Shown piece by piece: positions 10,022-22,183 of a DNA stretch of 64,000 nt. Made by a program: the position numbers and the translations under genes. This DNA is from Nemania diffusa (taxonomy: Eukaryota > Ascomycota > Sordariomycetes > Xylariales > Xylariaceae). Under the pieces are notes generated by a model. The model saw only the letters and a program-made list of their open reading frames with translations, had not been told where the DNA came from and ran no database searches. Location of the stretch: NCBI GenBank assembly GCA_038501195.1, contig JBBPUQ010000004.1:1488001-1552000 (forward strand), in the 5' to 3' direction. Within the stretch, counting starts at the first letter, position 1. Each line of letters starts with the position of its first letter.

Positions 10022-11713
10022 CTATACATCTTCCATGACCATATCAGGGTCGATTTCAGTTCCCAAATCCCGATCCTCGAGGAATCTGCGGCTGAGTAGG
10101 TCGTCGGGGAGGTAATCTTGCTTGACTTTGCCGTCTTTGTAGTTGGGATTATATTTATATTCCTTGCCGTATCCAAGCTCGCGCATCAAGCGTGTTGGCG
10201 CGTTACGTAGGTGGATAGGAACGGGCAGGGCAGCAACGCCCGGCTCGCGCAATGCCGCGAATGCGTTGTTCAGGCCGCGGTATGCCCGCGTGCTCTTAGG
10301 TGCTAGCGATAGAGCGACGGCGCAGTGTGCTAGTGGGATGCGCGCTTCCGGCATGCCGATTTGCTGCGTCGCCGTGTATGTCGCGGTGGCTAGACTTAGC
10401 AGCGAGCTGTCTGCAAGCCCGACATCTTCAGACGCGATGACCACCATGCGCCGGGCAATGAATAGAGGGTCTTCACCAGATTGTAGCATACGTGCTAGAT
10501 AGTATAACGTAGCATCGGGATCAGAGCCACGGACGGATTTATGGAAAGCAGATATGGTATCGTAATGCTGGTCGCCGGCGCGGTCGTAGACTAAGGTTTT
10601 TGTTAAGGAGGCTTTCATGTCCTCTTTCGTCACCTCTCCCCGATGGGCAAGCGATATAGCAAGTTCGAGCAGGTTGAGAGCTGTCCGGGCATCACCATCT
10701 GCAAAATTCGCAAGGTATGCAAGAAACTCTTCGTCGAGGGGTGGAGGTGGTGTGGATGATGTGAAGGGAAGCTCGGATTGCAGCGCCCGCGCCAATATCC
10801 GCTGGATGTCCTCCGTTGCGAGTTTTTGCAGTGTGAAGGTACGGCATCGCGATAGCAATGCATTGACGACCTTGAAACTAGGGTTCTCAGTCGTTGCACC
10901 AATTAAGGTTATTGTGCCCGCTTCTACAGGCTTAAGGAAGACATCTTGCTGTGTCTTTGAGAAGCGATGGATCTCGTCGCAGAATATTATTGTCCTACGT
11001 CCTGTCAAAGCTAGCTCGTTGGTAGCATCCGCGAACAACTTCTTGCACTCTGCGACACCCGAACTGGTAGCGTTCATCTCGATGAAGCGTGACCCAACCT
11101 GGTTTGCTATGCAGCGTGCTATCGTTGTTTTGCCGGTGCCTGAACCACCCCATAATATCATGGAGGGCACACGGTTTGTCTCAATAAGAGAACGTAACAC
11201 TCCATTAGGACCGACAAGCTCCTGACCAAATACGCCGTCGAGATTGTCGGGACGCATACGTTCGGCAAGGGGCGCAACGCGGCTTGTCTTCGTTCTAACT
11301 TTCTTGGCTATTGGACTTCGCGATGCAGGAGGCGCATCCTCGGATCTGGCGGTAGTATCGGCACCGGCATTGGCGTCAGCGTCGTCGTCGGAAGAGCCAT
11401 GCCCTGGGCCTTCGCTGAACGATCGCTTAACACCAGGATTCGGTCTCGAGGTCTCCGCGGCGCCATTGACTATGGGCGTGATAGCACCATTTGAGGTCGC
11501 TTGTCGCTTAGAGGATGGCGTATGAAAGAAAGTCGAAGCTGAACGCTTTTGTGTGGATGGCATGCTGCCGCTCGCCTGTGTCGAGGTCGATGTAGGGGGA
11601 CATGGGGAGGAGGCAGGCGGGTTGTCGATAACGAAGGTTTCGCAGCCTGAATCGAGGTGATCGTTGATTTTAGAGGACTGAACCTGCTTGGTACAGGCCG
11701 GGCATTCAACCAT
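10022..11713 (-). CDS. MGS1: MGS1/WRNIP1 family AAA+ ATPase, replication fork maintenance
   Basis: Single exon of 563 residues starting at ATG 11713; 20 further codons lie upstream in frame, but the protein begins naturally at MVECPACTK. Residues 4-24 form a Rad18-type UBZ zinc finger (C4, C7, H19, C24), which in this family binds ubiquitin, for example on modified PCNA. A disordered Ser/Pro-rich linker with basic patches (RSPIAKKVRTK) follows. The AAA+ module has Walker A GGSGTGKT at about residue 186, Walker B IIFCDEIHRF at about 243, and sensor-1 TTENPSF. The C-terminal MgsA/WRNIP1 oligomerisation part is complete (EDVGLAD, YKYNPNYKDG, QDYLPDDL). Length and order match yeast Mgs1 and human WRNIP1. 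The role is maintenance of genome stability at stalled forks. Confidence 0.95.
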   Translation of the reverse strand: MVECPACTKQVQSSKINDHLDSGCETFVIDNPPASSPCPPTSTSTQASGSMPSTQKRSASTFFHTPSSKRQATSNGAITPIVNGAAETSRPNPGVKRSFSEGPGHGSSDDDADANAGADTTARSEDAPPASRSPIAKKVRTKTSRVAPLAERMRPDNLDGVFGQELVGPNGVLRSLIETNRVPSMILWGGSGTGKTTIARCIANQVGSRFIEMNATSSGVAECKKLFADATNELALTGRRTIIFCDEIHRFSKTQQDVFLKPVEAGTITLIGATTENPSFKVVNALLSRCRTFTLQKLATEDIQRILARALQSELPFTSSTPPPPLDEEFLAYLANFADGDARTALNLLELAISLAHRGEVTKEDMKASLTKTLVYDRAGDQHYDTISAFHKSVRGSDPDATLYYLARMLQSGEDPLFIARRMVVIASEDVGLADSSLLSLATATYTATQQIGMPEARIPLAHCAVALSLAPKSTRAYRGLNNAFAALREPGVAALPVPIHLRNAPTRLMRELGYGKEYKYNPNYKDGKVKQDYLPDDLLSRRFLEDRDLGTEIDPDMVMEDV

Positions 11714-13580
11714 GATGGTATATTTTCCTACCAAAAGGAAATCAAAAACAGAACCAAAAATCAAAAGCTGCAAGGGACGCTCTGATCAGCGAATAGAAAA
11801 AGGTGAAAAAATGGCTAGACAAACATTCATGATGTCTACGCATACATACGGTACAAGAACGCCGCTTGGACTTTTCTCTGACGCGAGTGACACGCTACAG
11901 GGGTCCAAGGCTCGCTAGATTAGTGGCCGTCCCAAGAGCCTGGTCTGGCGTGGTGTGGGGGGCAGCGGCTAGATATCTAGATAGTACCTAGGTACCTCCT
12001 TATTATCGCACTTGCCTCGAACATAGGTTTCACCACGATATATCCAAATAAAATATAGAGTACCATTGAAGCTACCTACTCTGTAAGCTGCGCCGCTTCC
12101 TAAACTTTATAAAACAAGCATATCTACACAATGTCGAGGTAGCATACATTTCTGACTATAAATATTCAATTCGTAGTAGTAGAGGAATGGTAACTCTCTT
12201 CCCACCTAACACGCTTCGTTTCTTATTTAAAGTCGCCGCTGACTGGGCCGTGAGGTCTCAGGTTAAATGGCTGGGATGGTGTACCAGAACACATAGCATC
12301 ATTAAAATAACGTATTTCTTACCCTATTCGCCCTACAGAGTACATGGGCCGATCACCTCTCGTATCCCTTTAGCTCTCATACATTTCCTTCTTCCCGCAG
12401 TCTCACAATAATATCTCTTATCTCTTCATAAGGTAATGCTTGCCTTTGTACAATCAGACAAGCCGTTTGCTAACTATTAGGAGAACGATGAGGATAGGCT
12501 AGTTATAATGGACGTACAGATAGGACACCTTAAGATGCGGTGTACACACGTAGAGGAAGCAAAGCGCCTGTGTGGTAATTAGCCCTGGCGGCGCCCTGGG
12601 CACACCTAGCAATGCTCTCCATCAGATTTATTCTCCCTTGGTCTGTTGATTATTTACCGCTTATGCTACTATAATGATAGTTAGACGAAGCATATCATCA
12701 GCTCACGTTGACAACAAAACACAAGGTGATATACGTAGTCTTGAAAGAATCGGCAAGGCCACAACAGCCGAGTAGCTAGACTCGCCGGATTTGTGGAAGT
12801 ATATCATTCGGCGCCGAATTCCCATCTTTAGCAATGTTATCTACTAGTTACTAGGCCTTTGCGAACGAAAAGTCTCGAACGTAAAATCTAGACTTTACCT
12901 AACCACAACCTACTCGTTTCGAAACCGGCATTGATGACGAATCTAGTATGCATAGCCTTCGCATATAGTATTTCTCCAGTCACTTAACTGAGCCTAGGAA
13001 ATAGGGTTGGCCGTTGAGCAAACGCAGTATTAACGGCAATAAATTTATATACCGAATAGGAGGTGAAAACGCTTATAATCTATCTATACCTATCTAGTTC
13101 TGCAGTGCTCGACTTACAAAGACTGCAATGTCAGGGGAATCTACAGACGGTACGACCTTAACTGAAGCTGGAATAACAGAGAAGGAAATATGCTACTTTG
13201 CCTTAGGTTTACCGTGCTTCTTAAGTTCGCTTAGTAGGGAAACATCCCTTCCCCTATGTCACGGCTTCTATTCTCATTTTGCTGACCTCGACTCCCGGCG
13301 CCTGGTGCTACAGCTTGTCCTGGTACATGATCTTTATAACGATTTAATATGAAAGGCACAGAACATCAAGCCCCAGAATAGTTGAAGATAGCTTGAACTT
13401 GGTGTTATTACCAATGCTTAGTTTCGGGTGATCTTGAGCTAAGCTACCACCCCATACTAGTGGTAGATGTTAAACTTTTTCAAACCACATGGAGAGCCGC
13501 AAATACCATGAATATGACGGGTATCGATTTTCCTGTCCCTAGAATATTTTATTCAACGTTTATTTAGCGTTGCCACTGTT
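11714..13580. other. Intergenic region, no supported gene
   Basis: Contains the MGS1 promoter side and the 3' side of the Utp5-like gene. Two plus-strand ORFs (12187-12411 and 13128-13352, 74 codons each) look like chance frames: no domain, no splice context, no coding bias I can see. Confidence 0.5.
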
Positions 13581-14774
13581 TCACCTGCCTCTCGAGGGTT
13601 TCGACCTCTTAGAAGGTGGTTCAGGGGCAGCCTCAGCCTCGCTTTCCTCTTCTTCGGACTCAACGTCGTCATAATTAACATCGTCTTCATCTAGTTCCTC
13701 TTCAGCGTCGAGTTCTTCTCCGCGGTCCGATGCGTTGCTCTGCAAGTCATCGTCTTCCGAGTCGTCATCCATTATGCCATTTGTAACGGGTAGCTCATCG
13801 TCATCCAGGTCCATTAATCCGTTGGCTATCTCAGCATCGCTATCCTCTCCCTCGACGTAGATAATTCCTTCTTCCTCTTCCTGCACGTCCTCGTCAACTT
13901 CCGAATTTCTTTGGTCTCGTCGTAGGTTTAATTGGGCGTTCATGAGGTCGAGTTTCCCCTTTAAAGCTAGTAGCGAGTTCAAGCCCCTTGCGCGCTCATC
14001 CAGCACGCTCTGTAGCTCGCTTAGCCTCTTCACGAGCCCAGGTTGTGCGGCTAATGCGCCTCCGTGGGAGACAAGTGTGAATTGAACCCAAGCCATGAGA
14101 CTACCAGCTCGTCCGGGCCGCCGATGCATTCTAGAAGCTAGCTTGGTAAGGAGAACACCCGCAAGTGTAGAATCGAGTCGCCGAATGGTATTATCGATCG
14201 TTTTAACATCGGTAACACGAAGGCATGATTCGAGTAGATCTGCATCGTCGGTACGAATTGCTTGAGAGAGGACAGTTCCGAGCGATGAATGGCTTGGAGG
14301 AGCTATAGACCGTCCTTGGGTGGCAACGGTATTGGATTGGGGCGTCAATGCCGACGGAACATATATCGTGCCATGCGCGCGTGCAAGTTCGCCTAATGTG
14401 GGTTGTGCTAGCTCTTGGTCGGATTCGGCGTCATTAAGCATGTTCGAATCGGTCATCGGAATATCAGCGCTAGCACTGTCCATATGCTTCTGGGGTAGAG
14501 ACTCCATTGGCCTTTGGACGGCAGACTTCGTCTCCTTGGATTGCGCATCGCCGCTTGCATCAGCCTCATGGTCGGAAAGCTCGTACTCGCTGCTCTCCGG
14601 ATCACTTGAGATTTCTATTATAGCTTCCGTAGCACTAGTATTATCCGCCTTTGAGGCCCTAGAAACTAACACAGCTGCCTCAGACTCGTTTATTTGGGGT
14701 TTGAGCGTCTTATTCGCACTCTGCCTCACAACTGGGTGGGCGATTTTGGCGGGCGCTTTCCGCTTGGTCGACAT
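13581..14774 (-). CDS. Utp5-like protein with Dip2/Utp12 domain, pre-rRNA processing
   Basis: Single exon of 397 residues starting at ATG 14774. Residues 1-160 are low-complexity and acidic/Ser-rich. Residues about 164-286 form the Dip2/Utp12 helical domain (SLGTVLSQAIRTDDADLLES, then MHRRPGRAGSLMAWVQ). The tail (about 290-380) is extremely acidic, with runs of Asp and Glu, and ends in a basic nuclear-localisation-like patch (PSKRSKPSRGR). In yeast, Utp5 is a t-UTP/UtpA subunit of the SSU processome needed for rDNA transcription and 18S processing, and it has N-terminal WD40 repeats. As I recall them, filamentous-fungal versions annotated Utp5 have this short WD40-less form. Nucleolar localisation is inferred. 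Confidence 0.82.
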   Translation of the reverse strand: MSTKRKAPAKIAHPVVRQSANKTLKPQINESEAAVLVSRASKADNTSATEAIIEISSDPESSEYELSDHEADASGDAQSKETKSAVQRPMESLPQKHMDSASADIPMTDSNMLNDAESDQELAQPTLGELARAHGTIYVPSALTPQSNTVATQGRSIAPPSHSSLGTVLSQAIRTDDADLLESCLRVTDVKTIDNTIRRLDSTLAGVLLTKLASRMHRRPGRAGSLMAWVQFTLVSHGGALAAQPGLVKRLSELQSVLDERARGLNSLLALKGKLDLMNAQLNLRRDQRNSEVDEDVQEEEEGIIYVEGEDSDAEIANGLMDLDDDELPVTNGIMDDDSEDDDLQSNASDRGEELDAEEELDEDDVNYDDVESEEEESEAEAAPEPPSKRSKPSRGR

Positions 14775-17560
14775 GGTTATTGGAGGACTGTCGTGAGAAT
14801 TTGAATAAAAGAGAGAAAAAAAAGAGAAGAAGAAATGATTAGTACGATAAGGCTTTGCGTGTAAGGTAATGAGGACCTATTGGTGCTTTTGTCTGGGGAT
14901 TCGTAGAGTCAGTGTTGAGATAATCGTAATAGTAGTGAGACTCGGGATGAGTTGACTTGGAACTTTTTTTTGTTTGTTCGATAAGAAGCTGATGATAGCC
15001 TACCCTAGCTCACCTAGGTGATCCGTGCTTTGGCAAGTAAAAATGCCTACGGAGTACTTACATACGCCACATATTCTGTATAGGGCCCATCTACTTAAAC
15101 GCGTACTATACACTTAGCCACAAGGTAAATTTTGCAACTTGATTTTCTTGACTATTTTGATATATATAATAGTGTAACGGGCATTATTTTATAGCTTCTC
15201 TAATTGCGCATCAAATGAACCTAGTTGCATTAAAATAAAAGCTATATTTAAAACGCATATAATATATATACAATGTGCAGATGGCTGTGGCGTTGCGTTA
15301 AGTTGCGGCGTTATAATTTAAATAAGGTAGTAGGTACATAGATGTAGGTTGCCCCAGCATATACTTCGGCTCGGCTTACCTTATATCGATCCGTTCGATT
15401 CCCCGTAAGGGCCAAAGATGAGTCCTGCTTTAGCTTCAACCCAATAAAACCTTCTCCCGCCTAACAAAATGCAAAACCACCGCAATACATATATGAATAG
15501 CTAGATTGCACTCGGTACCTAGCCTCCAGTTTACTCTCTTTATCAATTAAAAAGGTACGTCAGCATATACCCGAACCCTCGAACCATATACCTCAGAAAG
15601 AAAAAAAAGGACAAAAATGATCTACCTCTAATGGCCTTCAGCCGTCGCTGTTCTTAACAGTGTCCTCAGCCCTCGGGCTTTAGGTTTTGTTCAGATAAAA
15701 GTCGTTGTGTTAAGCACTCATCATTGGGGTGATTCCCTGCCGTTCTTTCCTGGATGTCGTGTTCTGTTGTCGGCGTGGAAAAAGGAGATGCCTCTAGACT
15801 GAGTCGGTGCTTTCCCCAAAGCAGGCCGCCAACCAGAACAATGGTTTATTTCCGCTAGGAAAGGCTGTATTCGAGCCAATGATGAAACGCGTTCTAATAA
15901 ATGCCGGTGATGCAGCTAAGTAAACGAACAGCTCTGAGGCTGAGAGGTACAAATTTCCTGCTATAGGATATGCGATGTTATATGGATGAAGAACAATATA
16001 GCAAGCCAGATTTTTAAAGAGGCATGATTAACAACGCGAACTCTTGCAAGACTTTCAAGATATTTACCTGCCCTCCTTTTGTATACGTATACATATTGTA
16101 CGGAAGGCCTGGGCGAATACGAGGTTAGTCAAGAGCGCGTAGTACGCGCTGAAAATTGTGGAATGAAGGTCACGGTGATAATAATCTAAGGATTCAGCCT
16201 TCGCCAATCTGAAGACATATTATCGGACTTTTGAATGCAACCCTATAGACCTTTATTGCTGAATACAGACTATAGATTTCCTCAGTCCTCTATCTATCTC
16301 TCATTACCGTTATCCTTTTCCGTTTGCTACAGTATCGTTACGTGTGAAATTAATAAGGCTCAGTCAAGGCTCAGAGATAGACGCTAGTATCGTGATAGCG
16401 TCAAAATTCTTTTCGCACGGAGCTTGGAAGGCTAATCTATACAGTATAAATACTGTAAAAATTAGGTCAGCATGTAATACGGACCTACAGTATTGAATGT
16501 ATCTAAAATGCACGGTCAATTCACCAACCATCGTTTTGATATTCAAGTGGCGCAGTATCAACAGCTGTTAACTGTTGGAGACATAATGACCAGCTGTAAG
16601 CTTATTCTCTACACACGTTTGCTGAAAAAATTCGCGAACCCTTCTCCCTTCGGCGGACTACAAATACAAACATCACCTTACCCGTCGCTTTCATCTTCCC
16701 TCGAACATCATACCATGATGCGATCTCTATTTAACATTCAATTACAGTATTAGGCTCTCATACGTTTTAGGTTTGGGTTATACATTTTTCGCTCTATTTT
16801 GCAGGCTCTCCCGCAAGTAGTCCTTGCGGTACATCAAACTTCAGGCTTCTTATCCAGCCCTTCGTTCGTCAAGAGTCCTCAGTCATGTGATGTAGGTACC
16901 AGCACAACCACGAGTCAAAACTTGTCGTTTCTACATTCACTCTCGGGGTTTGTGTTGTACGAGCGAACTCATTTCCAAAATGCCCAGGGTTCTAGTAGTA
17001 CGCGTCATGATTGGACTTCATGGTGGGTACTTATGGAAGCTTCCAATGCGATCGGGCTGTGATTGGCCGCAGGCCGCCCGACTAGGCAAGCAACTTTACC
17101 CATTCTCTCCTTTTCCCTGTCGGTCCACATCGACGGTGTAACGAACCGCGATAGCTTTGCGCACAGCCGTGTAGAGGCTCAGATTCTAGCAGGTGGGTGT
17201 TACAAGCTCTGATGCGTGACAGCGCGAGCTCGAGCATGCTCTTCGTCGGCCATCATTTGCAGACACTGGATTCTCTGCACAAGGCTTTCTGACTCGCAGG
17301 TAAGCTGATAGCGTTCCGATAGCCATAGAACAGACTGTGCTGTGCCCTTCCACGCACCGGAACCCGGGTACCCTCTTTTTTTGTAAAGCCCGAGAGATGT
17401 GATTGGCCGTTTCGTTTCTTTACGAACACTCCCCAGGGTTCTTCTGCCACAGCCCTTGTCCAAAATGCTAGACTCCGGCTAGGTGGAGTGCGCAGTGATT
17501 TTTGGGTGACTGGGCCGTGGCGCGTCTGTACAAATAAGAATCCGGCCCCAGAACCCAAAG
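14775..17560. other. Intergenic region, no supported gene
   Basis: Next to the Utp5-like start the plus strand is purine-rich (14805-14840), so the Utp5 leader would be pyrimidine-rich. AT-rich stretches follow at 15120-15280. ORFs at 16364-16753 and 16799-17141 are short and unlike any family I know. A GTTCGATTCCCC string near 15390 was checked as a tRNA T-arm and has no matching stem. Confidence 0.5.
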
Positions 17561-19196
17561 ATTTCGCGATTTTTCTCCGCTGTGCATGCACCAACTCTGA
17601 GTCGACGCGAAAAAGACACCTCCGAATTTCCCAACTATTTTCCCATCCTTCCCTCCTATTTCTCCCTACCTCTCCCCCCTCTCCGCTGCGCACGCCCTTT
17701 CCCAACCAACCAACCAAATTCCTTAAGTCCGAAGCGCCGAACAATAATACAGAGCAATAACAACACACAATCTTCGGCCTAAGAAGTACCTTTGTACTTG
17801 CCTTCCATTGATGCGCTTTTGCAACCAAGGTTTCTCGTAATTGATTAACACTGCGCCTGGAAACCCTTCCTCCTTCCCTCTTTTTTCCATTTTAATCTGA
17901 TTCGCCTCTTAACCCAAAACGGAGTCAATCAATTCTCCAATCGCAAGCTATCACCTTGGTTGCACCACTCCACCCAACAACCATTAAACACTCTCTTTTG
18001 ACGCCTTTCTAAGGTGGCATCGTGAGGCTCACTGGCGCAACCCCTGCTGTTGTGTTTAATTCATATTACTCTTAATCACACCCTCTTACCGAATTATCAA
18101 TTCGCCAATACCATCACTCAAGCCGTACCTTGATCTACGCAACACTCATCTATTGCCTAGCAGTAAGTACCAAAATTTCGCGTTTGTTAGAATTTTATGC
18201 TCTTCGTTGGTCCTTGATTCACAATGATCTACCTTGCTATCAATCTTTCATATTTCTTCATTTCTGCCTCACCCTATCGCACTCTTATTGCAACAAAAAA
18301 AAACACAAGTTATCGGCTTCCTTGACATCCTACACAATTTCTTGCCTAGCGGAAGTGCGCGCAGACTTGAGGCAGCCGTTGCAGCTCTGCCAGACTACTA
18401 GGTACCGGCCCCGACCCCGGAACCCACGCCCGGTCGTTGAGCTCCAGGCGGTATGGTGAAGCCTAGTTGATTGGTCGCTGTGGCTTCGACGTCAGTCTTT
18501 CTCGAGCCACTTAGCTCCAGGCCTAACTTTGCCTGAATCCTGTATCCATTTCACTTTTTTTTTTAGACGTTTGATCGTATATCTACTACCTGCCCGCCAC
18601 GCGACTCGGGCGCGATTCAAGTACCTACCTAAGGTAGTGTACATACCACCCCATATCCTCCCCACACTATTAGGTACAGTGGTACCTGCGCATGCCTGCC
18701 GAGTGGTGAAGGTAGCCGAGCATCTGCGCCGGCATCCCCCCCAGCCTTTCCTCTTCATTGGCCAAACCCGCCACCTCTCAGCAACAACCCCCAGTCTTGT
18801 CGCATCGCGCGAACGAGGCTTGCATTCGCTTTACTTCCTCCCCATTTCATCTTCGTTAGCCTGTTACCCGCAGTATTATCCAATCTTCTACTGCTAAGAT
18901 CGCAACCCCATATTTCTATTTACACCTCCTGCATCACCTATGCCAATTCATACCCACCACTAGTTTCTCTTGCGCCAGTGCCTTCGCATACCCTTGAAGC
19001 AGCAAGTATCATCGCCTAAGAGCCTGTTCGCTTTCCTGGCGCATTCATCATTACAGCAACCTGACATTTCATGTCATGCGACGCATTGTAAACTAATTAA
19101 ACCCAAGACAGATCTCCCTCCAAGTTACATTTCATGCACAGGCATTCAGTCTAGTCGCGAGCATTGGTCCCTTAGCTACGCGCTGCACCTCAGTGA
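17560..19196 (+). promoter_or_regulatory. Probable long promoter/5' leader of the bromodomain gene
   Basis: Starting near 17600 the plus strand becomes strongly pyrimidine-rich (TTCCCATCCTTCCCTCC, CTCCCTACCTCTCCCCCC) and stays C/T-biased, with many short upstream ORFs, up to the BDF1 ATG at 19197. CT-rich tracts of this kind are common in promoters and leaders of highly expressed fungal genes. The transcription start and any leader intron cannot be placed by eye. The minus-strand 191-codon ORF across this stretch (17253-17828) is treated as a by-product of the composition. Confidence 0.4.
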
Positions 19197-22183
19197 ATGG
19201 CAAACATGGCTTCTAAAGAGCCACCAAGCCTACCACTCGAAGGTAAAACAGCGGACCATGCGCCCGTTGAAGAGATGGAGGTTGATGAGCCGGCCGTGAA
19301 GGCTGTAAAAGAGTAAGTCATAGCTCCTTGTGCATTTTTCGGTTCTTGTTTCTCAACACAGATTAGCTGCGCGCAATCAAATAAAGATTCCGCCGAAGTC
19401 GATGCCGCGCCTGTAATGAATGGAAACAAGAAATCATCTGCACAGTCGGATGAAGATGAGACGAACGGCGCCCAGAACCACCAAGCCTCCGCGACCGATA
19501 ACAATTCTTTAGATACAGCCCCGCCTATACCGGTCTCCAACACAACACCCCCGGTAGATATCGAGATGGCCGAAGTTGATGGAGCTGGCGAAGTGGAGAA
19601 AAAGCAATCGGAGGAAAAGACAGACGAAACTACTGCCGTGCACACATCTTCACCCGAGGCGCCAGATAAAGAGGATAAGAATGGCAGTGGAGCGACACCC
19701 GAGGCGGACGTGTCTCCCGCGGAGCCAGAGATTTCGCCAGAGATTTCGCCAAAACATTCCAATGGAGATGTCCCGGCTCCTAATCTGAACGCTGATTCTA
19801 TGGACATTGATGATTCGACAGAACGCCCCGATTTGACATTGAGCTCGGAACCGGCCGTTAGCACGCAAAATACAACCACTGTGAGCGACGCACCAATAGT
19901 TTCGTCTCCCCACGATTCTAGCCAGCCCGCTGATATATCCAAGCTTGAAATCAAGGCAACGCAAGAGGAAGAAAACATATCTCCTACACAGGAGGACATT
20001 CCTATGATAGACTCTATCGCATCCCCCGCTAAGGTACCTCGTGAGCGAGAAGAGGACGATGCGGAGGAGCCTGCGGCTAAAAGGGCTAGAACAGAGGATG
20101 CGAATGAAGTTACAGCAGACTCGTTAGTGGTAGCCAGCAATACTGATGTCGATACATCTGCTCAGGAGGCGGGAGCCGAAGGACTGGATAGCGCAATTCC
20201 GGATAATTTACCGATCACGCCCTACCAGAACAAGCGGACACGGGAGGTTCTCGGTAACGTCAAGAAGACCAAAAATGGCGGCAACTTTCGAAAGTCGGTG
20301 CAAGAGTTATGGCCTGGATTGTGGAATGACTACAGCGCCAAAATCGACAACCCCGTTGATATCTCTTCTATGGAGGCTAAACTACGTGAAGATAAATACG
20401 CAAACTATGGCCAGTTCAAAGCCGACGTCAACCAATTATACCAGAACGCAGTTCTTTTCAATGGGCCCCTTCACGATGTCACCCGTGCTGCAGCTCAGGT
20501 GAGAGAGTACATTCTGGTTAGAATGCCCGAGATCATCCAAACCAAAGCACCCTCGAAGCCCGAGAAAGGCAAGGCCCAGCCTACTCGGCATACAGAACCT
20601 CGCGCTGCCACTCAGCCACGCCGCCAGTCTCATTCGCAGACGCAGGCACCAGCAACGAGCCCAAAGCCAAAGACAGACCTTTCCTCTCTTCCCGCCGCAA
20701 CTTCAACTACTGCCCAAGCCTTTGCAATTCCCCCATCAGGTATTCCTCAGATTCGACGTGACTCCACACGAGAAGACACCGACAGACCGAAACGACCTAT
20801 CCATCCACCAAAGAATCGCGACCCTGAATATGCATCTAAGGCGAGCAGAAAGAAGAAGCTATTTCCCGAACAACGCTTTTTCGAAATAGTTCTGGATGAG
20901 GTCAAAAAGCCTAAACACTACGCAATTAACCAGTGGTTCCTCACAGCCGTGGATCCTGTGGCTCTGAACATTCCGAACTATTTTAATATTATTAAAAAGC
21001 CGATGGATCTGACAGCCATGACTGAGAAGAATTATGACGGCGAATACAAGACAACAAAGGATCTGGAGAAGGATATGAGACTCATTGTCCACAATTCTGT
21101 TATGTTCAACGGAGACGCTCATGACGTTACTAATCAAGCAAGACAGTTAGAACAGCTCCTGAAAAGTCAATTGACTGGCAAGGATAAATGGATGGAGCGC
21201 CATTACCCTTCTGCGGCGCCCTCTGCCACGCATGCATCTGCCGCTAGTCCCGAGCGGAGCATTAGCGAGTCAGAAGATGAGAGCGAAGGTGATGGTGACG
21301 AGGAGGATAACGATGCAATTCATAGTCTTCAACAGAGACTGAATGAGGAGCAGGATAAACTTAACCAACTACTGAATTCCAAGAAGCCCGATCTTACTAT
21401 GATGGAGGTTCAACAGTCGATGGTTACTTTCCTCCAGCGGAAGTTAGTAGAAGCGAGGACCAAGTTCCACAGCGAGAAGAAGCCCAAGAAGAAGAAGAGT
21501 GCCAGTTCTAAAAGCAAGTCTAAAGCCAGCGGGAGCAATTCAGTGGGTGGGAACAAGAGATTGTCTGGCTCTGTCAGCACATCGAAGAAACCGGCCAGCA
21601 GTAGCAAGAAGCCCCCAGCACCGAAGAAGCGGGTTATTGGAGCGCTAGAGAAGGCTGTCATCGCCGAAGGTATCAACGAGCTTGACGGCAACACTCTTAC
21701 TAAGGCTGTCGAAATTATTAAACGTGACACTGGTCAGAATGTAAGTATTGAATTTCAATCTCTCTGCTTGGCGTCCGGACTGTGATTTGTGAAAATGCGA
21801 AAAACGATTCTAATTCTTCCTAGGAGAATGATGATGGCGAAATGGAGTTAGACATAGATTCTCTGACTGTCGACGCCCTCGGAAAGCTTTACGATCTTAT
21901 TAACAAGGCGCACCCCCACATTCGCCAGACCCTTGCCAGGAAACCTGAGTACAGTAATGCTGTAAACTCCGAACCCGAGCCAAAAGTTAAGCCCGGCGGT
22001 TTGCAAAAACCGAAAAAGAATAAACCAATGAACAAACATGAGCAGGAACGCAAGATTGCAGAGTTGCGCGAACTCAAAGCCAAGCTTCAACGTCACGGTA
22101 GCGGCAGTCAAGAACCTATACCTGAAGCTGAAGCGCCAGCTGCTGCCGAGTCAAGCGAGGAGAGCGACTCAGAGGAGGAGTAG
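19197..22183 (+). CDS. BDF1: BET-family double bromodomain protein (Bdf1)
   Basis: Exons 19197-19312, 19367-21740 and 21824-22183, all in phase, giving 949 residues; the start is ATG 19197 (MANMASKEPPSL). Residues about 1-315 are disordered and acidic. Bromodomain 1 spans about 320-428 and keeps the acetyl-lysine Asn (LFNGPLHDV) but has a divergent ZA loop. Bromodomain 2 spans about 542-636 and looks canonical (DPVALNIPNYFNIIKKPMDL, VMFNGDAHDV). An acidic segment, a Lys/Ser-rich stretch (about 690-780) and the NET/ET domain follow; intron 2 interrupts the NET domain. The tail ends in an SEESDSEEE motif. BET proteins read acetylated H4 and recruit TFIID and other transcription machinery. The small first exon with a near-cognate acceptor choice (AG at 19365-19366) was selected because only it keeps phase. 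Confidence 0.93.

Noticed and set aside
10617..11225. 202-codon plus-strand ORF opposite MGS1
   Set aside because: Antisense shadow of the conserved AAA+ domain.
15360..15440. tRNA-like GTTCGATTCCCC string
   Set aside because: The flanking bases do not form a T stem and no anticodon or acceptor stem can be drawn.
17253..17828. 191-codon minus-strand ORF in the BDF1 leader region
   Set aside because: It crosses a strongly biased pyrimidine tract, where long frames arise on the opposite strand by composition. No domain, and no start context or splice support.
19190..20140. 316-codon minus-strand ORF opposite BDF1
   Set aside because: Ser-rich shadow of the acidic N-terminus of BDF1, which is confirmed by its bromodomains and splice phase.
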